Assembly (NCBI RefSeq): GCF_030065675.1
Contig: NZ_JASJDK010000006.1
Location: 1-64,000 of the forward strand
Source of the DNA: Mastigocoleus sp. MO_188.B34
GTDB lineage: Bacteria > Cyanobacteriota > Cyanobacteriia > Cyanobacteriales > Nostocaceae
DNA length: 64,000 nucleotides
Direction: 5' to 3'
The translations under genes and the position numbers were made by a program. Below, one piece after another: positions 1-9,140 of this stretch (positions are counted from its first letter, which is position 1; every line of letters begins with the position of its first letter). Under the pieces are notes generated by a model. The model was given only the letters and a program-made list of their open reading frames with translations. It made no database searches and was not told the DNA's origin.

Positions 1-15
1 CAAGTCACAATTAAG

Positions 16-124
16 ACTTAGGAATGTGGATTAAATAAAGTACAAAAGTAGGGTGCTGTTAGCATCGCGTAACGCACCATTCCAAATTTCAAAATTACAG
101 GTTATTAAATTCTCATTCCTAAGT
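16..124. repeat. MITE-like element, family A, copy 1
   Basis: A 109-nt element bounded by a perfect 11-bp terminal inverted repeat (ACTTAGGAATG at 16-26, CATTCCTAAGT at 114-124). A second copy, nearly identical over 101 nt, lies at 27769-27869. The interior carries a GTAGGGTG...TAACGCACC hairpin. There is no coding capacity. Terminal repeats plus two dispersed copies suggest a non-autonomous mobile element; mobility is inferred. Confidence 0.7.
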
Positions 125-290
125 TTAGAGATTTTGAATTCAGAAGAATCTTGTTTACAGGATCTTACTTATCAAATATTAATAGGGACACGCTATAGCT
201 CGCTACTTTGTGGATCCGCTAATGACTTTTGACTTTTTACTTGCGCGTAGCGCCATACTTTCGTTTTAACAATTTGATTTTAACAAATTC

Positions 291-417
291 AGGACTTACG
301 CGAGTGTCACAATTGGTGGGTGGTTGGTGCGTGACGCTACAAGTCTCATTTTTAAGTTCAAATATTTTCGCAGCGTCACACACCCTACAGGAAAAATATG
401 CCAGTTGCGTAAGTCCT
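291..417. repeat. MITE-like element, family B, copy 1
   Basis: A 127-nt element with a perfect 11-bp terminal inverted repeat (AGGACTTACGC at 291-301, GCGTAAGTCCT at 407-417). Internally, GTGCGTGACGCT and AGCGTCACACACC form a second partly complementary pair, so the single strand would fold into a long nested hairpin. A diverged copy lies at 36280-36405. The open frame that crosses it is treated as chance. Confidence 0.7.
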
Positions 418-471
418 AAAATTAAATTTTTGTTGGAAGAAACAGAAAACGAGAAATAGGATAATAAAAAA

Positions 472-499
472 GTAAAGACGCGACATGTCGCGTCTCTAC
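472..499. repeat. GTAGAGACG-type palindromic hairpin
   Basis: A 28-nt near-perfect palindrome (arms GTAAAGACGCGACA / TGTCGCGTCTCTAC). It lies in the gap 3' of acsF. Other members of this family are at 3700-3727, 18147-18200, 20871-20911 and 32316-32343. It could act as a transcription stop for acsF, but the same sequence occurs where no gene ends, so it is listed as a repeat. Confidence 0.75.
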
Positions 500-554
500 A
501 TATTGGTCAAACTATTATTTTGACTGAATTCTGAAGTTGCTTGAAGGAATGCGT

Positions 555-1631
555 TTAACGTACGCTACCTTCATAAGCCTTAGCATCCAAAGGCTTCATG
601 AAATACAATTTCAAGAATTGTACGCCATTGGAAACATAAAGAGGTAATTTTTGGAATAATTGCAGGAATTTTGGAGTCCCAGAATTAACAATAGCTCTGA
701 GCTTGTCGTTGTTATTGACACAAGTATCTAAGAATTGATAGAATTTGGGGTTTTTAACATCTAACATTACGGGGAAGACTCGTCCGGCGGTTTCGTTGGT
801 CTTCTCAATTACGTGGATGTCATATTCCCGCGCATCCAACCCAATAGCAGCGTAAAAGTCTTTACGTTGGATGTCATTGAGATACATGGTCGCAAAAACT
901 GATAAGAGGAAAAAGCGACACCATAGACGCGCTTTCCAATCATTAAGCATTTGCGGTTGAGATTTCATGATCGCATCGAAGAAATCTCCATGACGGTTTT
1001 CATCCTGACACCAGTTTTCAAAGAAACGGAAAATTGGATAAATCCGATCTTCTGGATGTGCTTCTAAATGACGATAAATAGTTATATAACGCCAGTAACC
1101 AATCTTCTCTGAAAGATAAGTGGCGTAAAAGATGAATTTTGGCTTAAAGAAAGTGTATTTGCGACTCTTAGTTAAAAATCCCAAGTCTAATGACAGATTA
1201 AAATCTGACATTGCTTTGTTGAGGAAACCTGCGTGACGAGCTTCATCTCGGGACATCAAGTTGAAGCACTCCGCTAATACCGGGCTTTTACCTTTTAAGC
1301 GACGACCGAGTTCTTTGTAGAGCAAGAAACCGGAAAATTCAGCCGTACAGGAGCGTTCTAGAAATTCTACGAACAATTGGCGAGTTTCCCCATCGATATG
1401 CTCCCAAGACTGCTCGAATTCGGCGTCCCGAACAAAGTGATGGCGGTTATAGTCAGCACGAAATTCTTCCAAGATGGCTCTCAATTCGTCTTCATTGACG
1501 GAGATGTCCATCTTTTCCATCTCATCAAAGTCGGTGGTGTAAAACCGGGGAGTTAATAAAGTTTCCTTTGCCGGGATTTTTACCCCGGGGCGCATTTCTT
1601 CAAAGCTTGGTTTTTTTAGGGAATCTACCAT
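555..1631 (-). CDS. acsF: Mg-protoporphyrin IX monomethyl ester (oxidative) cyclase, aerobic type
   Basis: Catalyses the O2-dependent formation of the isocyclic E ring that converts Mg-protoporphyrin IX monomethyl ester to protochlorophyllide in chlorophyll synthesis; acts at the membrane. The 358-residue length is typical. Di-iron carboxylate ligands are visible as an ExxH-type set: [20 protein letters not shown] and [11 protein letters not shown]. The start ATG follows from the conserved N-terminus. Cyanobacteria often carry two paralogues that differ in oxygen optimum; which one this is cannot be told from the sequence. It is transcribed alone, divergently from the TM2 gene across an 850-bp gap. 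Confidence 0.96.
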   Translation of the reverse strand: MVDSLKKPSFEEMRPGVKIPAKETLLTPRFYTTDFDEMEKMDISVNEDELRAILEEFRADYNRHHFVRDAEFEQSWEHIDGETRQLFVEFLERSCTAEFSGFLLYKELGRRLKGKSPVLAECFNLMSRDEARHAGFLNKAMSDFNLSLDLGFLTKSRKYTFFKPKFIFYATYLSEKIGYWRYITIYRHLEAHPEDRIYPIFRFFENWCQDENRHGDFFDAIMKSQPQMLNDWKARLWCRFFLLSVFATMYLNDIQRKDFYAAIGLDAREYDIHVIEKTNETAGRVFPVMLDVKNPKFYQFLDTCVNNNDKLRAIVNSGTPKFLQLFQKLPLYVSNGVQFLKLYFMKPLDAKAYEGSVR

Positions 1632-2478
1632 ATTGCGATCGCTTCTGTTCCTTTTGTTTTATGCGGATGCCCCTCAAAGCTAAAGAATATGCTTTCGCAG
1701 GGTCTAAAAATTAAGTAATAAACAATAGTCTACCAACCCTAAGGACTAGAACCGATAATTTAAACGTTAAGAGTTGCAACAATTACAGAAATATTAATCG
1801 TGCAAATTTACGCAAAATTTCTGGAATTTGCCGTTTGCGATTGGTAGTTAATCCGGTATGACCGGAATAGTTTAACTTTAAACGACCAAATTAGAAGTCA
1901 ATGAATTAGAATTCGATATTTAACTTAAGAGAAGAAATTATTTGGGGCTATATCTCCTACTAAACAAGCTTTCTGGGTTTTAGGCTTGGAGAAAAAGCAC
2001 TGTGGAGTATTCAGAATCTAAAATAATTATCCGTACCAACTTTGATTTCAACTCACCAACGTGAAACAAATAATTATTTGGAATTATTTTCCCATAACTA
2101 TTTTGAAATCCGGGTCTCCAAATGTCAGCGATAGGAAATTTCTATAACTAATCTATATATCAGTCAATTTCTTTAACTAGAACAAAGTGCAGAAATCAAC
2201 ACCGATGAAGTTTAACTAACAGTGCCAACCCCAGATTGAAACAATTACAATTGAATATATCTCTAATATTTTTAGTGACTTTTAAATATCAACCATTCTT
2301 GGATATTTCTGTACGCTTTCCCACTTTATATTTACTAGGTCTGAATCGCACTGTTGATCACCAGACAAATTAACATCTATCGTCATTTTTAAAGTCCGCT
2401 AATTTAAAGTTCGCTAAAAAGTCCCCCGACCGAAAAATTATTTTAATAAATCAACTAAATGAAGAGGTTGAAATTCAG
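1632..2478. other. Gene-free divergent intergenic region (847 bp)
   Basis: AT-rich spacer between two divergent genes, so it should hold both promoters. No convincing ORF, RNA gene or large inverted repeat is visible. A HIP1-type GCGATCGC octamer lies just upstream of acsF. The length leaves room for a long leader or an unannotated small RNA, but no specific structure supports one. Confidence 0.5.
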
Positions 2479-3012
2479 ATGAAGGCAAAAAGTGACGTTA
2501 ATTACAGCAAAAAAACTCAATCGCGTCAAGAGCGCTTGCTGGCATCCTATATATTAACTGCCGCACACTTTTTTGGTTTGAGTGGTTTACACCGTTTATA
2601 CAACGGTAAGATAGGCACTGGCTTATTATGGCTATGTACTTGGGGTATTCTTGGTATCGGGCAGTTTGTAGACTTGTTTTTAATCCCCGATATGGTTGAT
2701 GAAGCTGAAGCCAGACTTAAACTTAAAGCAGGGGTTTCTTCCTTTGGGATTCCTTTAGATGTTCCAGTAACCACATCTCAAGTTTACCAATCTGCCAAGA
2801 AAGAAGAAACAAAGCCACTAAATTTGAGATTATTGAAAGCTGCGGAAAAAAATGGCGGTAAGATATCCGTAACTAAGGGCGTTTTGGAAACAGAAGCTAC
2901 CTTTGAAGAAGTTGAAAGCACCTTAAAAGAAATGATGAAGTCGGGTTATGTCAGCATAGATAACGACCCACATAACGGAGCCGTTATCTACCATTTTCAT
3001 GAATTGAGTTAG
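2479..3012 (+). CDS. TM2-domain membrane protein with C-terminal winged-helix-like region
   Basis: A 177-residue protein. Residues about 22-75 form a TM2 domain: two hydrophobic helices around the signature GLSGLHRLYNGKIGTGLLWL. The C-terminal half (about 110-177) looks like a small helix-turn-helix fold (LLKAAEKNGGKISVTKGVLE, then EVESTLKEMMKSGYVSIDND), as in cyanobacterial TM2 proteins. Function unknown; a membrane-tethered regulatory or sensing role is only a guess. It ends 5 bp from the convergent DUF2996 gene. Confidence 0.8.
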   Translation: MKAKSDVNYSKKTQSRQERLLASYILTAAHFFGLSGLHRLYNGKIGTGLLWLCTWGILGIGQFVDLFLIPDMVDEAEARLKLKAGVSSFGIPLDVPVTTSQVYQSAKKEETKPLNLRLLKAAEKNGGKISVTKGVLETEATFEEVESTLKEMMKSGYVSIDNDPHNGAVIYHFHELS

Positions 3013-3017
3013 TTGAG

Positions 3018-3548
3018 TTAGTTTATTCCCAACCACTTTTGACCATTTAAACGCTGCATCAACCCAAATACCATTAGATCCAGGGTGATTTTACGTTCAT
3101 CAATCAAAAAAGATTCCATAGTACTTGGTTTTTTACCTTCATTACAGGAGAACCCTTTTTTACCCTTAATATCTTCATCAGGGAAATATAAGTTGAACTG
3201 ACGTTGACCACCATACCAACGACCTTCAACTTGCCAGCATTCTCCAGCACTTTCAAAACCAATAATGGGAACTTTTTGTTTCGCAAAAGATAACTGTAAA
3301 TCTTCTACCCCCTTACCAGTCATCGCTTTTTCTACGGCTGGAACATAAATGTTTTCCATAAACTCCGCAAATGGCTTATCTTCCAGCGCTGGGGGCTTTT
3401 CTTTTTTAGGTTTTTTGGCTGCAGCAGGAGGTTTATCGCTTTTAGCTGCTGCAGGTTTGGCTGCTGCGGGTTTTGCTTCAGCAGGCTTAGATTTGGAAGC
3501 TTCCGCATCTGAAGAAGCAGGTTTGTTTTGCTTGTTTTCTTCTGCCAT
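3018..3548 (-). CDS. DUF2996 family protein
   Basis: A 176-residue protein of a family essentially confined to cyanobacteria and plastid lineages. Residues 1-60 are a disordered Lys/Ala/Pro-rich stretch with AAAKP-type repeats. The conserved domain (about 60-176) has PFAEFMENIYVPAVEKAM, GFESAGECWQVEGRWYGGQR and a C-terminal LDLMVFGLMQRLNGQKWLGI. No catalytic motif or membrane segment is seen, so it is probably soluble. Biochemical role unknown. It converges tail to tail on the TM2 gene. Confidence 0.85.
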   Translation of the reverse strand: MAEENKQNKPASSDAEASKSKPAEAKPAAAKPAAAKSDKPPAAAKKPKKEKPPALEDKPFAEFMENIYVPAVEKAMTGKGVEDLQLSFAKQKVPIIGFESAGECWQVEGRWYGGQRQFNLYFPDEDIKGKKGFSCNEGKKPSTMESFLIDERKITLDLMVFGLMQRLNGQKWLGIN

Positions 3549-3652
3549 TAGTTGAGTTAATCCTTTATCTCACTAAGATAGCAATTCTCCGGTTTAGAAG
3601 AAGCTACCTTTGAGTTTATCGATCATTCCCATTTTGGCATAGGGGAAAGATT

Positions 3653-3727
3653 GAGTAATGAGTAAGAAGTAAGGAGTCAGAAGTAAGAAGTAAGGAGTCG
3701 TAGAGACGCGACATGTCGCGTCTCTAC
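3653..3727. repeat. Degenerate heptad repeats ending in a GTAGAGACG hairpin
   Basis: About 47 nt of degenerate 7-nt units (GAGTAAT, AAGTAAG, GAGTCAG) followed directly by the 28-nt palindrome 3700-3727 (GTAGAGACGCGACA and its exact complement). The heptads belong to the same class as those at 6098-6200. They lie in the divergent gap between the DUF2996 gene and the SLH/FAD gene. Confidence 0.75.
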
Positions 3728-3864
3728 AGGAGTCAGGAATCATGCATTATTACCAATTACCAATTACCCAATTGCTTACGCAACGCTACGCTAACACCAA
3801 TTCGCGATAGCATAAAAAAATAGTTATCAAACCAATAAAATATACAAAATTATTGGGAGGGGTC

Positions 3865-6090
3865 ATGGTATCTTCCACTAGTTTTCCAGATATTCAAAAC
3901 CATTGGGCGCGTCCATTTATTGAGGCTTTAGCGCAACGAGGAATTGTAAATGGTTATCCTGATGGTAAATTTCGCCCCGACAACTCAGTAACCAGGGCTG
4001 AGTTTGCTGCTATTGTAACTACAGCTTTTTCCCAAATTCCTCGCAGACGCGAATATGTACCTTTTGTTGATGTTCCTACGAATCATTGGGCATTTTTGGC
4101 GATCCAAAAGTCTTATGAAACTGGTTTCATTAGCGGATTCCCCAATCGTCAATTTCGCCCTTCGACTCGAATTACACGGGTAAATGCTCTCATATCTATT
4201 ATTAGTGGTCTAGGATTAACTAATACTGTTGATGCCGATTTAGAAAGCAAATTACCGCAAATTTATCGGGATTACGAACAAATTCCAGATTATGCCAAGG
4301 TAGGGATAGCAATTTCTACTAAGGCGAAATTAGTTGCGAGTTATCCTGATACTAAATTACTTCATCCGACTGTAGTCGCCACTCGTGCAGATATTACTGC
4401 ATTTGTTTATCAAGCTTTGGTTCATTTAGGAGAAGCAAGTGAAATTGATTCTAAATATTTAGTATCAGTAACAACTTCTCCCCAAACAATTTCTCCAACA
4501 ACAACCCCAATCCCAAATAACAATACCGATCGTGAATATGACATTATCTGTTTTGGTGATGAGGTTCCTGGTGTTTTAAGTTTGGTGTGTGCGGGGCGAG
4601 AATACTATCGTCGCACGGGTAAATACCCCCGCAGTTTATTGCTATTTAAAGGAAATTCTCAACTTGGAATTGGTGGTCATTTAATCCGGGGAGCTTTATC
4701 TTACCTGGATCGTTCTGCTGTTCCTCCTTCTATTCGTTCCCAATATGGTTTGGATACTTTCGGTGATTCACCGGCGATCTATCAAGAATTTCTCAGACGC
4801 TCCGGGGTTTATCAAATAGCTTTAGATCCTGAAGATGGGAACACTGCTTTGCGTCAAATGTTGCAAGAGGTCAAAGCCCATATTCTTGACAATATCGAAA
4901 TCGAATCAGTAATTAAAATAGATGACGGTCGAATAACTGGGATTAAGTTAAACAATGGTGAAACTTACACTGCAACACAGTTTATTGATAGTACGGTCAA
5001 CGCTGAATTAGCTCAGTTTGCTGGGGTGAGAAAACTTAAAGGTTTTGAGACTTTTGGTTTACCAAATTCAGAATTATCAGTAACTTTAACTTTTCAAACG
5101 AAGGGTTTAAGTGTAGCTAGAATTAAGGACGTTGAAAATCAATACCTAAAACGTTTCACTAATCTTTCAGACACCCAAGCCCAAAGCTGGATCAATGTTG
5201 CTGCTGGTAATAACTCTGAATTTGCTGATAGCCTCAGAAATAGCCTGACTGATGGAAATGGCAAGTTAAAAACCATGTATGCTGGTAAAGATTATATTGA
5301 TGTTCGTTCCAGAGCTTTATCGATCGCATACCATGGTTTCCGGGGAACTACATTATCTTTAGAAACCAGTGGAAGTATTCTTGATAATGGCAATGTGGCA
5401 ATTTTAAATCCCAGTACTCTGTCTTGGAATGCTTTACTATTTGATGTTGATGCTGACCAAGCCGAAAACTTAGCCAAACAAAAAGCCATACCTACACCCA
5501 AGATGCAGCAGGAGATGTCTTTTGTTGGTCAGTGGTTTAAGAGTCTAGGTGCAGTAGAAGCGATCCCATCTCACGAATTATACATTCGTCATGCGGGTAA
5601 TATTACTGGAGTTGTCAGACCTCTCACAGGAGCAGATATGCTTTCTGGTGGAGTATCTGAGGAAGAAGCTTTAGGCTCTTTTAGCTATCATTTCGATATT
5701 CGTGGAGGTATAAAAGGTTTAGGTGATCGGGCATTTGAGAAAGGATTTGAAACAGAAGCTCTTTTACATCCCCAAAAACCACTATTTAATTTTGGGATCC
5801 AACACGCTTTAGTAAAAAATGTACCTAACCTTGCAGTTGTCAGCCCTGCTTCTGGATTTGAAGGTTATGCTTCCTCCACTGGAAGAATTGTTGAATTTAA
5901 CTGCGGTGTGGGACAAGGGATTGGTATTGCTTGCGCGATCGCACTATCTAAGAAAAATAAACTTGCAGATATTTCCAACCGTGAGGTGCGAGAAGTTTTA
6001 CTTCAAACCCAACGTTTACCAAAAATATATGGCGTGAATTACCTTGCACAAGCGCAGCAGTTGGGTATTTTTGAAAATCAAATGGCGTGA
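3865..6090 (+). CDS. SLH-domain / FAD-dependent oxidoreductase fusion
   Basis: A 741-residue protein. The start is ATG 3865 because GGGAGGGG lies 5 nt upstream; an in-frame TTG at 3853 would put that site inside the gene. Residues about 5-190 hold three S-layer homology repeats (FPDIQNHWARPFIEALAQRG, FVDVPTNHWAFLAIQKSYET and a weaker third). After a Thr/Pro linker, residues about 225-740 resemble the FAD-dependent oxidoreductase family PF12831 (YDIICFGDEVPGVLSLVCAG; late GFEGYASSTGRIVEFNCG). The usual GxGxxG dinucleotide motif is altered to GDEVPG. No signal peptide is visible, and the frame closes at a stop 45 bp above the TTG. SLH domains normally act outside the inner membrane, so location is uncertain. 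Substrate unknown. Confidence 0.8.
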   Translation: MVSSTSFPDIQNHWARPFIEALAQRGIVNGYPDGKFRPDNSVTRAEFAAIVTTAFSQIPRRREYVPFVDVPTNHWAFLAIQKSYETGFISGFPNRQFRPSTRITRVNALISIISGLGLTNTVDADLESKLPQIYRDYEQIPDYAKVGIAISTKAKLVASYPDTKLLHPTVVATRADITAFVYQALVHLGEASEIDSKYLVSVTTSPQTISPTTTPIPNNNTDREYDIICFGDEVPGVLSLVCAGREYYRRTGKYPRSLLLFKGNSQLGIGGHLIRGALSYLDRSAVPPSIRSQYGLDTFGDSPAIYQEFLRRSGVYQIALDPEDGNTALRQMLQEVKAHILDNIEIESVIKIDDGRITGIKLNNGETYTATQFIDSTVNAELAQFAGVRKLKGFETFGLPNSELSVTLTFQTKGLSVARIKDVENQYLKRFTNLSDTQAQSWINVAAGNNSEFADSLRNSLTDGNGKLKTMYAGKDYIDVRSRALSIAYHGFRGTTLSLETSGSILDNGNVAILNPSTLSWNALLFDVDADQAENLAKQKAIPTPKMQQEMSFVGQWFKSLGAVEAIPSHELYIRHAGNITGVVRPLTGADMLSGGVSEEEALGSFSYHFDIRGGIKGLGDRAFEKGFETEALLHPQKPLFNFGIQHALVKNVPNLAVVSPASGFEGYASSTGRIVEFNCGVGQGIGIACAIALSKKNKLADISNREVREVLLQTQRLPKIYGVNYLAQAQQLGIFENQMA

Positions 6091-6097
6091 TGAGAGT

Positions 6098-6200
6098 GAG
6101 TAATGAGTGATGAGTAATGAGTAATGAGTAATGAGTGATGAGTGATGAGTAATGAGTAATGAGTAATGAGTAATGAGTAATGAGTAATGAGTATTGAGTA
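6098..6200. repeat. Heptanucleotide tandem repeat (STRR type)
   Basis: About 14.7 tandem copies of a 7-nt unit (GAGTAAT, with variants GAGTGAT and GAGTATT), starting 8 bp after the SLH/FAD stop codon. Short tandemly repeated repetitive sequences of this kind are known from heterocystous cyanobacteria. The unit length is not a multiple of three per copy change, and stops occur in several frames; it is non-coding. Copy number is likely to vary between strains. Confidence 0.95.
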
Positions 6201-6301
6201 GCAATTAATAAGTTAGAAGTGAGTCAGACTTGCATTTTAACGACGTATTATGGGGTTTAGAGATCAATACAGTTTAGAATCGGCTAAATCTCAAGATTGA
6301 A

Positions 6302-6399
6302 GTAGGTTGGGTTGACGGAGGTTAGCAAAGCGTGTCCGTAGGACATAACCCAACAATAATCAGGTTTTGTTGGGTTCGCTGTCGCTTAACCCAACCTAC
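6302..6399. repeat. Nested inverted repeat, GTAGGTTGGGTT family
   Basis: A 98-nt element with perfect 12-bp outer arms (GTAGGTTGGGTT at 6302-6313, AACCCAACCTAC at 6388-6399) and a perfect 10-bp inner hairpin (AACCCAACAA at 6347-6356, TTGTTGGGTT at 6367-6376). The inner arm is reused at 53725-53787. This looks like a small non-autonomous repeat; no ORF. Confidence 0.8.
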
Positions 6400-6520
6400 A
6401 AAAATGCTTAACTGAAACGTATTGGTTTAGAGATAGCAGCAATTATCAGTTGCAATTACTAAATCACCCAATTGCTTACGCCAAGCGCTAAGACTCACTA
6501 CGAATTATCTATCACCCACT

Positions 6521-6560
6521 ACTCATCACTCATTACTTATTACTCATTACTTATTACTTC
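6521..6560. repeat. Heptad repeat array in reverse orientation
   Basis: Five and a half 7-nt units (ACTCATC, ACTCATT, ACTTATT), the reverse complement of the GAGTAAT unit at 6098-6200. It ends about 80 bp before the BMC-like gene. Together with the forward array it flanks the nested inverted repeat at 6302-6399. Confidence 0.85.
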
Positions 6561-6642
6561 CTCTAGCTCCCAAATCAAAGGTATGATAGGTATTCAAGTA
6601 AACATAAGATGATCGGTCTTCATACTACGGAGAGAAACAACC

Positions 6643-7284
6643 TTGGGAGTAGAACTGCGGAGTTTCGTATACCTCGATAACTTGCAACCTCAACATGCAG
6701 CATATATGGGAACTGTAGCCCAAGGTTTTTTACCATTACCAGGAGATACGTCACTTTGGATTGAAATTTCTCCTGGAATTGAAATTAATCGAATTACAGA
6801 TGTAGCCCTTAAATCAGCTTCTGTTCGTCCGGGAGCTTTGGTTGTGGAACGACTTTATGGTCTGTTGGAAGTACATTCAAGTTCCCAAGGAGAAACTAAA
6901 ACAGCAGGTCAAGCTATTTTAGCGGCTTTGGGAGTTGATAAAAGTGACTCTCTCAAACCACAAGTTGTTTCCAGCCAAATTATTCGCAATATTGATGCTT
7001 ATCAAACGCAGCTTATAAATAGAAATCGACGGGGGCAGATGCTACTTGCTGGGCAAACGCTGTACATACTAGAAGTTCAACCAGCCGCGTATGCTGCACT
7101 TGCTGCAAATGAAGCGGAAAAAGCAGCTGCAATTAATATTCTTTCAGTCCAACCTGTAGGAAGTTTTGGAAGATTGTACTTGGGTGGACAAGAACAAGAC
7201 ATTCTCGCTGGCGCGCAGGGAGCATTAGCAGCGATTGAAAATGTTGCTGGTAGAGGGACAAAATCCCTTGTGGGACAGGAGTAA
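6643..7284 (+). CDS. Tandem BMC-domain (microcompartment shell-like) protein
   Basis: A 213-residue protein, probably starting at TTG 6643 with GGAG 10 nt upstream. It has two BMC-like halves. The first has a helix [20 protein letters not shown] followed by strand-helix [15 protein letters not shown]...[11 protein letters not shown]. The second has [20 protein letters not shown], then [20 protein letters not shown] and [11 protein letters not shown]. Similar divergent BMC proteins are widespread in beta-cyanobacteria, away from the main carboxysome operon. It may be a minor shell or accessory component. The pentapeptide gene starts 10 bp after its stop, so the two are probably co-transcribed. 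The family call rests on pattern similarity only. Confidence 0.6.
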   Translation: MGVELRSFVYLDNLQPQHAAYMGTVAQGFLPLPGDTSLWIEISPGIEINRITDVALKSASVRPGALVVERLYGLLEVHSSSQGETKTAGQAILAALGVDKSDSLKPQVVSSQIIRNIDAYQTQLINRNRRGQMLLAGQTLYILEVQPAAYAALAANEAEKAAAINILSVQPVGSFGRLYLGGQEQDILAGAQGALAAIENVAGRGTKSLVGQE

Positions 7285-7294
7285 AGGAGAAGAA

Positions 7295-8047
7295 ATGGCT
7301 AATCGAGAGCATCTAGCTTTGCTTAACTTCGGCAAATTTAAATGGGTTGAATGGAGAAAAAACAATCCCCAAGTTGAGTTGGATTTTGTAAGTGCTAATC
7401 TTGCTCAAATTCAACTGATTGAAGAAAATCTCAGTGGAGTTAATTTTAGTTTGGCGGATTTGAGGGGCGCTAAGCTAATGCGGGCGAATCTTTCAGGAGC
7501 TAATTTGATTGGTGCTAATTTGAGTGAAGCTAATCTCAAAGGTGCTGCGATCGCAAATGCAAATCTGATTGGGACTGATTTGCAAGGGGCTAATTTGAAA
7601 GATACGGATTTTAATTCAGCAAAGTTGAGCCGAAGTAATCTTTGTTTTGCAAATCTGATGGAAGCTCATTTGAATAATGCTGACTTGAGTCAAGCAAATC
7701 TATATGAAACAGAAGCAATGGGATCTTATTTTTATGGTGCTAATTTTTCTAAAGCTAAGTTAAATAAAGCTCATTTATTAAGCGCATATCTATTTGGAGC
7801 AAATCTACAGGAAGCAGATCTGACCAAAGCTGATTTGAAATGGACTAACCTCAGGGGAGCAAGTTTCACAGGAGCAAATCTCCAAGAAACAAAGTTAACA
7901 GGGGCGAATATTAAAGGAGCAAACTTTGTGGGGGCTGAGAATTTATCTACGGAGCAAATTCAGTCCGCGCGAAATTGGGAAGATGCTCAATATGATGAGG
8001 ATTTTCGGGAAAGTTTAGGTTTATATCAAGGAATTAGAACATGTTAG
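7295..8047 (+). CDS. Pentapeptide-repeat protein
   Basis: A 250-residue protein starting at ATG 7295 behind AAGGAGA. After about 50 non-repeat residues (NFGKFKWVEWRKNNPQVELD), residues about 50-215 are A(D/N)LxX pentapeptides such as ADLRGAKLMRANLSGANLIG. These fold as a right-handed quadrilateral beta-helix. The C-terminal tail is NLSTEQIQSARNWEDAQYDE. Function unknown; such proteins are abundant in cyanobacteria. It lies 10 bp behind the BMC-like gene and its last 4 bp overlap the convergent small gene. Confidence 0.9.
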   Translation: MANREHLALLNFGKFKWVEWRKNNPQVELDFVSANLAQIQLIEENLSGVNFSLADLRGAKLMRANLSGANLIGANLSEANLKGAAIANANLIGTDLQGANLKDTDFNSAKLSRSNLCFANLMEAHLNNADLSQANLYETEAMGSYFYGANFSKAKLNKAHLLSAYLFGANLQEADLTKADLKWTNLRGASFTGANLQETKLTGANIKGANFVGAENLSTEQIQSARNWEDAQYDEDFRESLGLYQGIRTC

Positions 8048-8250
8048 TTGACTAATTCTACTAAAGCTTCTGATTTAAATCTAATTACACCTGAATTTAA
8101 ATGGCGATAATTATCGCCAAGAAATACTAATAGTGCAATGCTACTTGTGTCGCGATTAGAAATGCGTTTTACTGTACATACCTGTTTTTTATTTTTGAAG
8201 TAGACAATAATGCGATTGCCAGTCTTAATATTTAAAGCTTGAATTTTCAT
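8044..8250 (-). CDS. Small hypothetical protein
   Basis: A 68-residue basic protein (MKIQALNIKTGNRIIVYFKN...) with alternating hydrophobic and charged residues suggesting a small beta-barrel of about five strands. No known motif is recognised. It ends in a 4-bp overlap with the convergent pentapeptide gene and is followed by the prohibitin-like gene 47 bp upstream on the same strand. It has a normal amino-acid composition and an ATG start; the reality of the gene is likely, the function unknown. Confidence 0.55.
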   Translation of the reverse strand: MKIQALNIKTGNRIIVYFKNKKQVCTVKRISNRDTSSIALLVFLGDNYRHLNSGVIRFKSEALVELVN

Positions 8251-8297
8251 AATTATCGCTTAAAATTTACTTTAACTACTCTAAGTAGCTATTAAGG

Positions 8298-9140
8298 TTA
8301 TCGCTGAACATCGCCAAGATTCAGTAGAAAAGGAACTGCTGTTTGGTCTTTTTCTCCCATTACTAACACTTTGGGCATTTGAGAACCACCTTCTCTCCAA
8401 GCTTGAATTGCCTCTTTTTGTAGCACTAATTGACCACCTTGGGCTTTTAAAGTTTCAGCTAACAACCTTTGAGCCTCTGCTTTACCTTTCGCACGGTTGA
8501 CATCAGCCTGTGCTTCTTGCTCTGCTTGTTGAGCAACGTAAATAGCTCTTTTGGCTCTCTGCTCAGCGATTTGTTTTTCCTCCACTGCTTTAGCAAATTC
8601 TGGGGAAAAATCTAAATCTACAACACTGGTATCCAGGACAAAAATTCCATACTTTTCCAGCCTTTGACTTAAAGCATCATCAAAATCTCGCTTAAGTTCA
8701 TTTCTTTTGGTAATAGCTTCTTCTACTGTTCTCCTCGCAGCAGCGATTTTAAAAGATTCCTGGGTTTGGGGAGCAATAATTTTAGAAACAATATTCGCCA
8801 AAGTCCCTTGGGTTCTGCGTATCTCTACAACTGACAAGGGATCGAGGCGAAAGTTAATCGCAAAACGAGCTGATAAATCCTGAAGGTCTTTAGTAGAGCT
8901 TTGTGCTGGGACTTCAAATTTTTGTACAGTCAAGTCGTAGACATCTACAACAGAAACCAAAGGCGGCTTAAAATGAATTCCCTCTAGCAAAACTCCATCT
9001 CTGGCTTTCCCTAAAATACTCATAACTCCCGCTTGACCGGGATTAAGAATAACAAAACTATTAAATCCAATCAAAAAGAGCAATACTACCAAGATGGCAG
9101 ATGCTAAGAGCTTTCCACTGAAAGAAGATTGTTTGTTCAA
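8298..9140 (-). CDS. Prohibitin / SPFH (band 7) family membrane protein
   Basis: A 280-residue protein. One N-terminal transmembrane helix (about 10-32, LLASAILVVLLFLIGFNSFV) is followed by the SPFH domain (about 33-190; NPGQAGVMSILGKARDGVLL, PLVSVVDVYDLTVQKF). A long Ala/Glu/Gln-rich coiled coil follows (about 185-240). This is the prohibitin layout. Prohibitin-like proteins form large membrane rings and are linked to membrane organisation and protease control. The small gene at 8044-8250 follows it on the same strand. Confidence 0.88.
   Translation of the reverse strand: MNKQSSFSGKLLASAILVVLLFLIGFNSFVILNPGQAGVMSILGKARDGVLLEGIHFKPPLVSVVDVYDLTVQKFEVPAQSSTKDLQDLSARFAINFRLDPLSVVEIRRTQGTLANIVSKIIAPQTQESFKIAAARRTVEEAITKRNELKRDFDDALSQRLEKYGIFVLDTSVVDLDFSPEFAKAVEEKQIAEQRAKRAIYVAQQAEQEAQADVNRAKGKAEAQRLLAETLKAQGGQLVLQKEAIQAWREGGSQMPKVLVMGEKDQTAVPFLLNLGDVQR

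Noticed and set aside
229-459. 76-codon open frame near the window start
   Set aside because: It crosses the family B repeat at 291-417 and its terminal repeats; the product has no coding-like pattern or ribosome binding site.
6098-6204. Possible CRISPR array at the heptad repeats
   Set aside because: Units are 7 nt, directly adjacent and without unique spacers. This is a tandem repeat. No cas genes are present.
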